Of a DNA stretch of 64,000 nt, positions 25,292 through 34,026 are shown one piece after another. The stretch comes from DATHXC01 sp035459965 (GTDB taxonomy: Bacteria > Pseudomonadota > Gammaproteobacteria > Burkholderiales > Methylophilaceae), in assembly GCA_035459965.1 (NCBI GenBank), contig DATHXC010000009.1, forward strand, positions 62,001 through 126,000, read 5' to 3'. The position numbers were made by a program, and so were the translations under genes. Below the pieces are notes generated by a model. It saw only the letters and a list, made by a program, of their open reading frames with translations. It did not search any database and was not told where the DNA came from. Every line of letters begins with the position of its first letter. Within the stretch, counting starts at the first letter, position 1.

Positions 25292-25314
25292 GGATTTGTC
25301 ACTGTAACAAATCC
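25292..25314 (+). promoter_or_regulatory. Leader hairpin before the zinc-ribbon membrane protein gene
   Basis: GGATTTGT at 25292-25299 pairs with ACAAATCC at 25307-25314 (7-nt loop), 18 nt before the start codon. It could affect translation initiation; nothing more can be said. Confidence 0.4.
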
Positions 25315-25332
25315 GAATTCAGGGGTAATCAG

Positions 25333-26322
25333 ATGCTTTGTGGTCAATGTGGCGCGGATAACAGGGATGGTGCGGTGCTATGCCATCACTGCAAAAATCC
25401 CTTGCAGGCGTCCGCAGCCCAATCCGCAAATGCAAAGGGTGGCGATTCCACTAAAAATACCAAATCAGGGCTAGGCACTACGCTGCTTACCGGGCTTGGT
25501 ATGTTCGTCGGTTTTGCCATCGGCACAGGCGGATATTACATCTATAGCCTGCAAGATGATCCCGCCTCGCCGATTATTACCATGCCGGAACCCATATCGA
25601 AGCGCATAGAACCGCCAATGCTTGGCACTGCGCCCGTCTCCGAGGTCACGCCTGCAGAAGCTGAGCAAACAGCAGCAGCAGAAACCCCCGCCGAAAATAA
25701 CAACAATGCCGAAGTTGCTACTGTATTGCTCGATCCTACTGCACCTTGCCCTAGCAAGACGTTTTCCTGCATAGGTGGAAGCAGCGATAATATTAGAGAT
25801 GCCAGTTGCATTGCAGACAAGCCGGTATGGACCTACTTTAGCGCCGACAAAGGCGTTACCTGGACCAGTGCGGGCTGCTACGCAACTGAAGACGAAGCAA
25901 GAACAGGCCTGGGCGAGGCACGCAAAATCGCATTCCTCAAGCCAACGAAACAAGAATCTAAACCGGCAGAACTTGTAGTAGATAAAGCCAAAAACGAAAC
26001 GGCCAAGAAACAGGCCAATGACAAACATGAAAATCATGTTGCCGAGCAAAAACCAGCTGCTAATGCAGAGGCTCATGAAGAGTTACCTGTTTCTCAGCCC
26101 TCCTATACAACGGCCGCTGGCACCAGTTACAAAGCGCAGTTTAAAGGGGCATTCGGCCTGATCCTGATGGAAGAGCGACATTATCCGACTGCAGAGATGA
26201 AGCAGAAGGCGCTTGAGCTATGGGATAAAAAGCAGGAAATTCTTGAGCCGGATGGTACGATCAACGATAAATATGTCGTCAAGCAACCCAAGGCTGGTGG
26301 TATTCCTGGATTTACTAACTAG
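25333..26322 (+). CDS. Zinc-ribbon single-pass membrane protein of unknown function
   Basis: 329 residues. The N-terminal zinc ribbon has Cys3, Cys6, Cys17 and Cys20 (LCGQCGA and CHHCK). A Gly-rich transmembrane helix lies at about 47-71 (LGTTLLTGLGMFVGFAIGTG), then an Ala/Glu/Pro-rich linker. A small extracytoplasmic segment has four cysteines and a YFSADKGVTWTSAGCYATED motif at about 135-195, then a Lys/Glu-rich low-complexity stretch. The C-terminal 60 residues are more ordered (FGLILMEERHYPTAEMKQKA). No known family recognised. It converges with priA, 8 nt apart. Confidence 0.75.
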   Translation: MLCGQCGADNRDGAVLCHHCKNPLQASAAQSANAKGGDSTKNTKSGLGTTLLTGLGMFVGFAIGTGGYYIYSLQDDPASPIITMPEPISKRIEPPMLGTAPVSEVTPAEAEQTAAAETPAENNNNAEVATVLLDPTAPCPSKTFSCIGGSSDNIRDASCIADKPVWTYFSADKGVTWTSAGCYATEDEARTGLGEARKIAFLKPTKQESKPAELVVDKAKNETAKKQANDKHENHVAEQKPAANAEAHEELPVSQPSYTTAAGTSYKAQFKGAFGLILMEERHYPTAEMKQKALELWDKKQEILEPDGTINDKYVVKQPKAGGIPGFTN

Positions 26323-26330
26323 TTTAGTAA

Positions 26331-28547
26331 TTAAAACTCCAGCGGATCCACATCCACAGCCCACCGAATCCTGGCTGCCAGCTTGTTGGTACGTAATTCT
26401 GGTACCCAGTTTCTAAGCAATCCCTGCAATGCCTGACGGGTATTAGCTTGCAGCAGCAACTGACCACGCTCCATGCCTTTCAGCCGCTCCATGGTTGGTC
26501 GCACCGGATCGTACACCATCACATCATCACTGAAACCGCGAGCTGTATTGGCAGCTTGCTGCAAAAACTGCTGTACCAGCCTGAAATCAGTGGCTTCAGC
26601 ACGTAACAAAGCCATAAAGATATAGGGCGGAAACTGTGTCATTTCACGTTCCTGCAGCAGGGTACTGGCATATGCGGTGTAATCCTGGGTCCTCAGCGCA
26701 TTGAACAGGGCGTGGTCAGGGAATGCTGTCTGTATCAGCACTTCGCCAGCTTTGTCGGCACGGCCGGCACGGCCGGCCACTTGCATCAGCTGTGCAAACA
26801 GCCGCTCAGCAGCACGAAAATCCGGGCTGAACAGGGCACTGTCAGTATCGATTACACCCACGAGCGTCAGGTTAGGGAAATCATGACCCTTCGCCAACAT
26901 CTGTGTACCTACCAGGATATCTACTTCATCGGCATGCACTGCTTCCAGCATATCGGTCAGCGCATTTTTACGCCGCGTGCTGTCACGATCCACCCGCAGG
27001 ATGCGCGCCTGGGGAAACTGCGCCGCCAATGTTTCTTCCAGGCGTTGCGTACCATGGCCAGTAGCATGCAGCTCCTGATTACCGCAGTCTGGGCATTGCC
27101 TGGTGATTTTTTCCTCATGCCCGCAATGGTGGCAACGCAAACGGCCTTGCTTCAAGTGCACTACAAGCTTGGCGCTACAGCGTATGCAGGGTGCAATCCA
27201 ATTGCAGGCTCCACATAGCAACACTGGCGAATAACCACGCCGGTTGATGAAAAGCAGGCTTTGCTCACCTTTTTCCAGCCGGTCACGCATTGCCGCAATC
27301 AGTATCGGGGATAGCCCATCCTGCAGAGGGCTCTTGGTGATGTCGATACACCGGATACTGGGCAATACCGCCTTAGCGACTGCGCGGTTAGTAAGCGTGA
27401 GCAAGCCGAATTTTCGGGATTTCTTATCTGTTGCGGTAGCGTTATGCCATGTTTCCAGTGCCGGGGTGGCAGAGCCCAGCACGATAGGTAGCTTGCCACG
27501 TTGCGCGCGCACCATTGCCACATCACGCGCATGGTAACGCATGCCATCCTGCTGCTTGTAAGAGCCATCATGTTCTTCATCAACAATAATTAGCCGCAGT
27601 TTGGGCAAAGGCGTGAATACCGCGAGACGAGTACCGATGACAATACGTGCCTGGCCAGATTGCGCCAAGCGCCAGTTTTGTAAGCGTTCACTCTCGCCCA
27701 GATTACTATGCAGCGAGACCATGGGGAAATCCGGCAAGCGACTACGGAAGCGTGATTCCAGTTGGGGCGTGAGGTTGATTTCCGGCACCAACACCAGCGC
27801 TTGGCCATCGTTATTCGCCAATATCGATTGCAGCAAACGGATATAGACCTCGGTTTTGCCGCTACCGGTAATGCCATGCAGTAACCAGGGTTTGAATGTT
27901 TCCGATTCGGCCAATATGGCTTGCACTGCCGTGGCCTGGTCTGGATTCAGCTCAGGCTGTATCACTTCCGACTTTGTAGAGTTCGTTAACCCAGCAAGAA
28001 TCTCACGCGCACTGACCAAGCCCAGTTCAAGCAAGCCCTGCATGGCTTTACGCCAGCCAGTGGAGATTTCATTCAATGCAGATTCGCTAAGCTCGGCGCT
28101 TGCAGACAGGGCAACTAACAAACGGCGTTGTATGGCTTTTTTAGCTGGCACTGCCTCGATGCCAGCTGCGCGCCCTGCCTCAGTCAACGCATAGGTAAAC
28201 TGTTTGCGCGAGACAGCTGGCTGGGTCTGGCGCAAACGCGTAGGCAAGGATGAGAGCAAAGCCTGACCCAAAGGATACTGGTAATAATCTGCACAAAATT
28301 TAAGCAGTGCAAAGCTTTCAGCATCCAGTGGGGGCTCGTGGTTAAAAGCCTGCAAGATGGGCTTGAGCTTTTCCGGCGGGACATCACTATGATCGACCCT
28401 CTGCATCACCACACCCACCTGCATGCGGCGGCCAAATTGCACCACCACGCGCTGCCCGACGACCACAGCAAAGCCTCCATCCAAATAATCAAAGATGGAA
28501 TCCAACGGGACATCGAGCGCAACTTTCAGGATATTGCTATTAGTCAT
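26331..28547 (-). CDS. priA: Primosomal protein N' (replication restart helicase)
   Basis: 738 residues. N-terminal 3'-DNA-binding domain (VALDVPLDSIFDYLDG), then superfamily-2 helicase lobes with Walker A GITGSGKTEVY and a DEEH box (IIVDEEHDGSYKQQDG). The zinc-binding insertion carries cysteine pairs (CGACNW, CIRC, CHHCG, CPDCG). The RAERLFAQLMQVAGRAGRAD motif of helicase domain 2 follows. It reloads DnaB at stalled forks. It is divergent from argS. Confidence 0.97.
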   Translation of the reverse strand: MTNSNILKVALDVPLDSIFDYLDGGFAVVVGQRVVVQFGRRMQVGVVMQRVDHSDVPPEKLKPILQAFNHEPPLDAESFALLKFCADYYQYPLGQALLSSLPTRLRQTQPAVSRKQFTYALTEAGRAAGIEAVPAKKAIQRRLLVALSASAELSESALNEISTGWRKAMQGLLELGLVSAREILAGLTNSTKSEVIQPELNPDQATAVQAILAESETFKPWLLHGITGSGKTEVYIRLLQSILANNDGQALVLVPEINLTPQLESRFRSRLPDFPMVSLHSNLGESERLQNWRLAQSGQARIVIGTRLAVFTPLPKLRLIIVDEEHDGSYKQQDGMRYHARDVAMVRAQRGKLPIVLGSATPALETWHNATATDKKSRKFGLLTLTNRAVAKAVLPSIRCIDITKSPLQDGLSPILIAAMRDRLEKGEQSLLFINRRGYSPVLLCGACNWIAPCIRCSAKLVVHLKQGRLRCHHCGHEEKITRQCPDCGNQELHATGHGTQRLEETLAAQFPQARILRVDRDSTRRKNALTDMLEAVHADEVDILVGTQMLAKGHDFPNLTLVGVIDTDSALFSPDFRAAERLFAQLMQVAGRAGRADKAGEVLIQTAFPDHALFNALRTQDYTAYASTLLQEREMTQFPPYIFMALLRAEATDFRLVQQFLQQAANTARGFSDDVMVYDPVRPTMERLKGMERGQLLLQANTRQALQGLLRNWVPELRTNKLAARIRWAVDVDPLEF

Positions 28548-28626
28548 GATGATAGACGTGAAGTTAGTCGCGTTCTGGCATTGAATAGGTGGTGAGTGGC
28601 AGGCATCAATAGGTTAAAATACGTTT

Positions 28627-30306
28627 TTGTTCATTGAAATAACAGCTTTGAAAGCACATCTTACCGAATTACTGGCGCTTGCCGCAAAAAGCCTTGAGCT
28701 TGGTGATACCAATCTGCCTATCCAGCTGGAACGACCCAAGAATACGCAACATGGTGATTTCTCCACCAATTTGGCGATGACGCTGGCCAAGCCATTACGC
28801 CAGAACCCGCGCGCCATTGCAGATAGCCTGATTAAAGCACTGCCTGCTTCTGCCTTTATTGAAAAAGTCGAAATCGCAGGTGCAGGCTTTATTAATTTCT
28901 ACCTGAGTGCCAAGGCCAAGCAGGCGATTATCGGCCAGATCCAGCAACAGGCTGATGCGTTTGGCCGCAATAATACCGGGCTGGGCCGCAAAGTACAGGT
29001 TGAATTCGTCTCTGCCAATCCTACCGGCCCTTTACATGTCGGCCATGGTCGCGGCGCAGCCGTAGGCGATTGCCTGGCACGCCTGCTGGATGCCAACGGC
29101 TGGTCTGTCACCCGTGAATTCTATTACAACGACGCTGGCGTACAAATCGATAATTTGACCAAGTCAGTAGAAGCGCGCTGTCAGGGCCTGACACCGGAAG
29201 ATGCAGGCTGGCCGGAAGATGGCTACCGTGGGGACTACATTGCGGACGTAGCGAGTGGTTACCTGGCCAAAAAAACCGTGATCGCAGATGACATCGAAGT
29301 CACCGCCAGCGGTGATGCCAATGACAGCGAATCCATACGCCGTTTCGCGGTTGCTTACTTGCGCCAGGAGCAGGATCTGGACTTACGTGCTTTCCAGATC
29401 AAGTTCGACCTATTCTCGCTGGAGTCCGCCCTGTACACCACTGGCAAGGTTGAACAAACCGTCCAAGCCCTGATTGCCAGCGGCCATACCTATGAGCTGG
29501 ATGATGCATTATGGCTGCGCACAACTGATTTCGGCGATGACAAAGACCGCGTGATGCGCAAGACCGACGGCGGTTACACCTATTTTGTGCCCGATGTGGC
29601 CTATCACCTGGATAAATGGCAACGTGGATTCGAGCGCGTCATTAATGAACAGGGCGCCGACCACCACAGCACTATCACGCGTGTGCGTGCGGGTTTGCAG
29701 GCATTGAATATGGACATTCCACAAGGCTGGCCGGACTACGTACTGCACCAGATGGTCACCGTGATGCGCGGCGGTGAGGAAGTGAAGCTATCTAAGCGCG
29801 CAGGTAGCTACGTCACCTTGCGCGACCTGATTGAAGAAGTAGGCTGTGATGCCACGCGTTATTTCCTGGCTGCGCGCCGTGCTGATTCACAACTGATATT
29901 CGATATTGACTTGGCCCGTGCCCAGACCAACGATAACCCGGTGTACTACATCCAGTATGCCCATGCGCGGATTTGCAGCGTGATTCGGCAATGGGGTGGC
30001 GATGTAGCGAGCTTGACCAGCGTCGATCTGAGTCCGCTGGATTCTGCCCATGCTGCCGCACTGATGCAGCGCTTGAGCGAGTTCCCGGAAGTAATCGAGA
30101 ATGCCGCTATAGATCTGGCACCGCATACTATCGCCAATTACCTGAAAGACTTGGCGAGCGACCTGCACAGTTTCTACAATGAGCATAAAATACTGGTCGA
30201 AGATGACAAGATCAAGCTTGCTCGCCTGGCCTTGGTCAATGCCACACAACAAGTATTAAAAAATGGCTTGCAATTGTTGGGTGTAAGCGCGCCACTGTCC
30301 ATGTAG
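28627..30306 (+). CDS. argS: Arginyl-tRNA synthetase
   Basis: 559 residues. N-terminal Add1 tRNA-binding domain, then the class-I HIGH variant HVGHGRGA, KMSK-like VKLSKRAG and the C-terminal DALR anticodon-binding domain. The frame opens with a TTG (28627) and no in-frame ATG lies near the expected start, so a TTG initiation is likely. The upstream AGG is 13 nt away and weak. Family alignments start about here (ALKAHLTELL). Confidence 0.95.
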   Translation: MFIEITALKAHLTELLALAAKSLELGDTNLPIQLERPKNTQHGDFSTNLAMTLAKPLRQNPRAIADSLIKALPASAFIEKVEIAGAGFINFYLSAKAKQAIIGQIQQQADAFGRNNTGLGRKVQVEFVSANPTGPLHVGHGRGAAVGDCLARLLDANGWSVTREFYYNDAGVQIDNLTKSVEARCQGLTPEDAGWPEDGYRGDYIADVASGYLAKKTVIADDIEVTASGDANDSESIRRFAVAYLRQEQDLDLRAFQIKFDLFSLESALYTTGKVEQTVQALIASGHTYELDDALWLRTTDFGDDKDRVMRKTDGGYTYFVPDVAYHLDKWQRGFERVINEQGADHHSTITRVRAGLQALNMDIPQGWPDYVLHQMVTVMRGGEEVKLSKRAGSYVTLRDLIEEVGCDATRYFLAARRADSQLIFDIDLARAQTNDNPVYYIQYAHARICSVIRQWGGDVASLTSVDLSPLDSAHAAALMQRLSEFPEVIENAAIDLAPHTIANYLKDLASDLHSFYNEHKILVEDDKIKLARLALVNATQQVLKNGLQLLGVSAPLSM

Positions 30307-30353
30307 GCAGCGGACGACAACTGCAAGACGATAAAACCAATTGAGGAACCCAC

Positions 30354-30947
30354 ATGAGTAGAGACTATAAACCCACGGCAAAAAGGGAAAAGCCCAGTAG
30401 CAAAGGTAATCCCTTTCTGGTTGGCTTATTGATAGGCTTGCTGATCGGGGTAGGTATTTCTGTGGCAGTGGCTGTCTTTATCAAAGGCGAGGATAGCCCG
30501 TTTGTGCATAAAAACTTGCCGGCGAATATCGTCAAGGAAGAAACCGATACCAGCGCAGTACCTAAAACCGAGAAGCCTGAAAACTCGGAAAAGACACGTT
30601 TTGATTTTTATACCATCCTGCCAGGCAGCGAAAGCCAGGTGACTGAACAAGAAATTAGGCAGAAACAAGCGCTGCCCGAAGTAGCCAAGGTTAAGGAAAA
30701 CTACTTCCTGCAGGTAGGCGCATTTCAGACAGAACGTGAAGCAGATAACATGAAAGCCAAGCTGGCATTACTAGGTATGGAAGCGATTGTGCAAACAGCC
30801 AATATCCCAGATAAAGGCGTTTGGCACCGTGTACGTGTAGGCCCATTTGTTGACCTGGGCCAGATCGATAAAGCGCGGGGCGAATTAACACACAATGGAT
30901 TTACTGCCGACCTGATCAAGATACATAGCAATACACCCGACCAATAA
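30354..30947 (+). CDS. SPOR-domain membrane protein
   Basis: 197 residues. A short basic cytoplasmic tail, one transmembrane helix at about 22-45 (FLVGLLIGLLIGVGISVAVA), a charged linker, and a C-terminal SPOR domain at about 118-193 (ENYFLQVGAFQTEREADNMK, then GVWHRVRVGPFVDLGQIDKA). SPOR domains bind denuded glycan strands at the division septum; the architecture is FtsN/DedD-like. It follows argS by 47 nt and precedes dsbA, an order recalled from other betaproteobacteria. Confidence 0.92.
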   Translation: MSRDYKPTAKREKPSSKGNPFLVGLLIGLLIGVGISVAVAVFIKGEDSPFVHKNLPANIVKEETDTSAVPKTEKPENSEKTRFDFYTILPGSESQVTEQEIRQKQALPEVAKVKENYFLQVGAFQTEREADNMKAKLALLGMEAIVQTANIPDKGVWHRVRVGPFVDLGQIDKARGELTHNGFTADLIKIHSNTPDQ

Positions 30948-31071
30948 AGTAATCTCTTAAACTATTTAAAGCGGTGAATGTCAGCTGTAATGGGCATCAA
31001 CGCGTTGTTAGTAACGTACTTAATGCATCATCAATCAACACCTATTTATATACATGCTCAAGGAAAACATC

Positions 31072-31707
31072 ATGAAGAAATTTTTGGCTGCCTTAATGTT
31101 GCTAGTATCGGCAAATGTCATGGCAGACCCACAAATCGGTATTGAGTATAACCAAACCGTACAAACCATCCCTACCGATAACCCTGCCAAGATTGAAGTG
31201 ACAGAAATATTCTGGTACGGCTGCCCGCACTGCTATGCGCTGGAGCCACAATTAGCTGCCTGGGTTAAAAAGCAGCCAGCAGACGTTTACTTCAAGCGTG
31301 TTCCGGGCCTGCCTCGCCCCGATTGGGCACCTATGGCAAAAGCATATTACGCGCTAGAAACATTGGGTTTGGTAGAAAAGCTGCACACACCTCTATTTGA
31401 AGCTATCCATAAGCAAAAAACTTTACGGCCTGATGATGAAATAGGTGCCATTGACTGGATCACCAAACAGAGCGGGCTGGATCGCAAAAAAGTAGAAGAT
31501 GAATTTAAATCTTTCTCAATGAACACCAAGCTCACCCGTGCCATGCAGACTTTCCGTGCATCCGGTGCGACAGGTGTGCCTAGCATCATTATCAACGGTC
31601 AGTTCATCACTTCCAGCACCTTGGCAGGTGGCAACCAGGAAGTACTCAATGTTGCTGATTACCTGATTGCGAATGCCCGTAAAGACAAAGCGGCTGCCAA
31701 GAAATAA
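31072..31707 (+). CDS. dsbA: Thiol:disulfide interchange protein
   Basis: 211 residues from ATG 31072, which has AAGGA 8 nt upstream. The frame opens six codons earlier, but that ATG has no such site. Signal peptide to about residue 20 (MKKFLAALMLLVSANVMADP). The thioredoxin-fold active site is CPHC in FWYGCPHCYALE. The cis-proline loop is TGVPSIIINGQF. It is a periplasmic oxidase for disulfide formation, normally re-oxidised by DsbB. Confidence 0.95.
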   Translation: MKKFLAALMLLVSANVMADPQIGIEYNQTVQTIPTDNPAKIEVTEIFWYGCPHCYALEPQLAAWVKKQPADVYFKRVPGLPRPDWAPMAKAYYALETLGLVEKLHTPLFEAIHKQKTLRPDDEIGAIDWITKQSGLDRKKVEDEFKSFSMNTKLTRAMQTFRASGATGVPSIIINGQFITSSTLAGGNQEVLNVADYLIANARKDKAAAKK

Positions 31708-31742
31708 CTTAAGCCATCATAGCTAAAAATCAGATTTACTCC

Positions 31743-32543
31743 GTGTCCAATCAATTACCCGCTGTGCTGCCATCCCGGCCTCAGCGGGTTTTTATTAGTG
31801 GTGCCTCAAGCGGTATAGGCCAAGCAATGGCTAGGCATTATGCTACCAAGGGCGCTACGCTTGGTTTAGTAGCCAGGCGTGAAGAGATGCTTGAAAGATT
31901 GGCCGAAGAATTAAACGTTCCCTGCGCCATTTATCCACTAGATGTGAGAGATGCAAAAGCTTTACAGTTAGCCGCGCAGGATTTCATAGCACGCTTTGGT
32001 GTGCCGGATATCGTGATTGGTAATGCAGGCGTCAGCCGGGGCACACTCACAGAGCATGCGGAAGATACCGAGGCATTCAAGGCCGTGATGGACATTAACG
32101 TCTTGGGTCTGATGCATACTTTCCAGCCATTTATCCAAGCCATGCGGACGCATGGCGGCGGGCAACTGGTGGGTATTGCCAGCGTCGCAGGCATACGCGG
32201 ATTACCCGGAGCGGGCGCTTACAGCGCCTCTAAGGCTGCAGCCATCAGCTATCTGGAAAGTTTACGCATCGAAATGACCAAGCTAGATATCCATGTAACG
32301 ACAATTGCACCAGGCTATATCCGTACCCCAATGACCGACGTCAACAAATACAGAATGCCGTTTTTGATGGATGTAGAAGTGGCTGCCGGAAAATTTGCAG
32401 CAGCCATTCAAGCAAAACGCAGGTTTATCTTTATTCCCTGGCAGATGGGCGTGATAGCCCGGCTGATGCGTTTTATTCCGCCTGTGGTGTGGGATTGGGC
32501 CATGAAAAATGCGCCACATAAAGAACGCAGCAACTGGGATTGA
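31743..32543 (+). CDS. Short-chain dehydrogenase/reductase
   Basis: 266 residues from a GTG. Classical SDR: NAD(P)-binding TGxxxGxG variant FISGASSGIGQAMARHYATK, NAG motif in VIGNAGVSRG, catalytic Ser in IASVAGIRG, and YxxxK in GAYSASKAAAI. An Arg in VARREE after strand 2 suggests NADP(H) preference. The C-terminal hydrophobic FIFIPWQMGVIARLMRFIPP suggests membrane contact. Substrate unknown. It follows dsbA by 35 nt. Confidence 0.9.
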   Translation: MSNQLPAVLPSRPQRVFISGASSGIGQAMARHYATKGATLGLVARREEMLERLAEELNVPCAIYPLDVRDAKALQLAAQDFIARFGVPDIVIGNAGVSRGTLTEHAEDTEAFKAVMDINVLGLMHTFQPFIQAMRTHGGGQLVGIASVAGIRGLPGAGAYSASKAAAISYLESLRIEMTKLDIHVTTIAPGYIRTPMTDVNKYRMPFLMDVEVAAGKFAAAIQAKRRFIFIPWQMGVIARLMRFIPPVVWDWAMKNAPHKERSNWD

Positions 32544-32664
32544 CTGTCACTTTTCGACAAGCGGGTATTCTTTGCGTTTCAGGTTGAACAATCCACACCA
32601 GGCCGCTTCTAAGTTATAGTAAATACCGACTCCATTTAAATCCCTGACCCATAGCCTTAAGCCC

Positions 32665-33282
32665 ATGCATGAAATCTCCAATCTGATTGCCTGCGAACAA
32701 TGCGACGCCGTGTTTCAAAAACTGACGCTGGCTAATGGGGAGATCGCACGCTGCACGCAGTGTGGCGCAGAAATGGACCGCAATGCCGAAGCGCGACGCA
32801 ATCATCTGTTACCACTGACGATAGCCAGCCTCATCATGTTCCTCATCGCCAATGCCTTCCCGATTGTGGAGATGGAGCTGCAGGGTTTGCGTAGCGAGAC
32901 AACCCTCATAGGCGCGGTATTGTCGCTAAGCATGGAGGGCGTGTCGCTGGTGGCACTGCTAGTTCTGGCAACCACTATCCTGTTTCCTTTCATGCAGATG
33001 CTAATCTTGTTCTATTTGCTTATCCCTGCACCGGACCCCGATAACCGTCCCGGCTTTAGCCTACTGATACGCCTCATGCAAATGCTACGCCCTTGGGGCA
33101 TGGTGGAAGTATTTATGCTGGGGGTGCTGGTCGCGCTGATCAAACTTTCCAATATGGCCACCATCATCCCCGGCGTCGCATTGTGGGCGTTCTGCGTACT
33201 GACTGTGATGCTGACCGTCGTCGTGTCATTCAATCCACGTTACTTGTGGCAACTCGAAGAGTCTGCGCAAAGCGCCACCTGA
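32665..33282 (+). CDS. pqiA: PqiA-type membrane protein, first half
   Basis: 205 residues. N-terminal zinc-ribbon cysteines (CEQCD ... CTQCG), then four predicted membrane helices (PLTIASLIMFLIANAFPIV, VSLVALLVLATTILFPFMQM, a third around VEVFMLGVLVALIKL, a fourth around VALWAFCVLTVMLTVVVSF). It matches one half of the two-domain E. coli PqiA. Its TGA overlaps the next ATG by one base, so the two halves are translationally coupled. Part of a system thought to move lipids across the envelope. Confidence 0.93.
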   Translation: MHEISNLIACEQCDAVFQKLTLANGEIARCTQCGAEMDRNAEARRNHLLPLTIASLIMFLIANAFPIVEMELQGLRSETTLIGAVLSLSMEGVSLVALLVLATTILFPFMQMLILFYLLIPAPDPDNRPGFSLLIRLMQMLRPWGMVEVFMLGVLVALIKLSNMATIIPGVALWAFCVLTVMLTVVVSFNPRYLWQLEESAQSAT

Positions 33283-33995
33283 TGCAATATTCCGACCTCG
33301 ACATTGTGGCGCAAGATACTACTGACGATAAAACGGCCAGCTTTAACAGTGTAGGCAGCTTAGGCATGCTGGCCTGCCACCAGTGCGGCAAATTATGGAA
33401 AGATGCCGAAGAAGGCGAGTGTTGTGCCCATTGCAACGCCACCCTGCACGCACGCAAACCGGATAGCATCAACCGCACCTGGGCACTGCTGATCGCAGCA
33501 TGCATCATGTATATACCGGCCAATATGATGCCAGTCATGATTACCAGCACCTTCTTCGAAACGCACCAGGACACCATACTCAGCGGCATCATTTTTTTCT
33601 GGGTATCAGGAGAATGGGGCCTGGCCGCGGTAGTCTTTATTGCCAGTTTCCTGGTGCCTTTGCTCAAGCTGGCCTCGCTGTTTATATTGGTCATCAGCGC
33701 CCAACGGCAAAGTGCGTGGCGGCGACTCGAGCGGGCCAGGTTGTACCGCATGGTAGAGCTCATCGGCCGCTGGTCTATGCTGGACGTGTTTGTTGTCTCA
33801 CTGTTGGTCGGCCTGGTGAAGATGGAAGGGTTTGCCCAGATAACGGCGGGTGTGGGTATAGTGGCTTTCGGTGCAGTGGTAGTATTGACTATGCTAGCCT
33901 CGCTCAGCTTTGATCCACGCCTGATTTGGGATACTCGAAATTCCGATACTATCAAGCCGCAAACTTCAAAGCCTTCTATGAATAATGATATTTGA
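33282..33995 (+). CDS. pqiA: PqiA-type membrane protein, second half
   Basis: 237 residues starting at the ATG in the TGATG overlap; the frame is open further upstream but that region overlaps the first pqiA gene. A zinc-ribbon pair (CHQCGK ... CAHCN) is followed by four membrane helices (ALLIAACIMYIPANMMPVM, GLAAVVFIASFLVPLLKLA, MLDVFVVSLLVGLVKMEG, GVGIVAFGAVVVLTMLASL). It parallels the first gene throughout, so the pair corresponds to one PqiA split in two. Confidence 0.92.
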   Translation: MQYSDLDIVAQDTTDDKTASFNSVGSLGMLACHQCGKLWKDAEEGECCAHCNATLHARKPDSINRTWALLIAACIMYIPANMMPVMITSTFFETHQDTILSGIIFFWVSGEWGLAAVVFIASFLVPLLKLASLFILVISAQRQSAWRRLERARLYRMVELIGRWSMLDVFVVSLLVGLVKMEGFAQITAGVGIVAFGAVVVLTMLASLSFDPRLIWDTRNSDTIKPQTSKPSMNNDI

Positions 33996-34026
33996 TGATG
34001 AGCGATATTTCCCAAGAAAGAACACC

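Noticed and set aside
33093..33281. 63-codon upstream extension of the second pqiA gene
   Set aside because: It lies wholly inside the first pqiA half in another frame; the TGATG overlap gives a better start.
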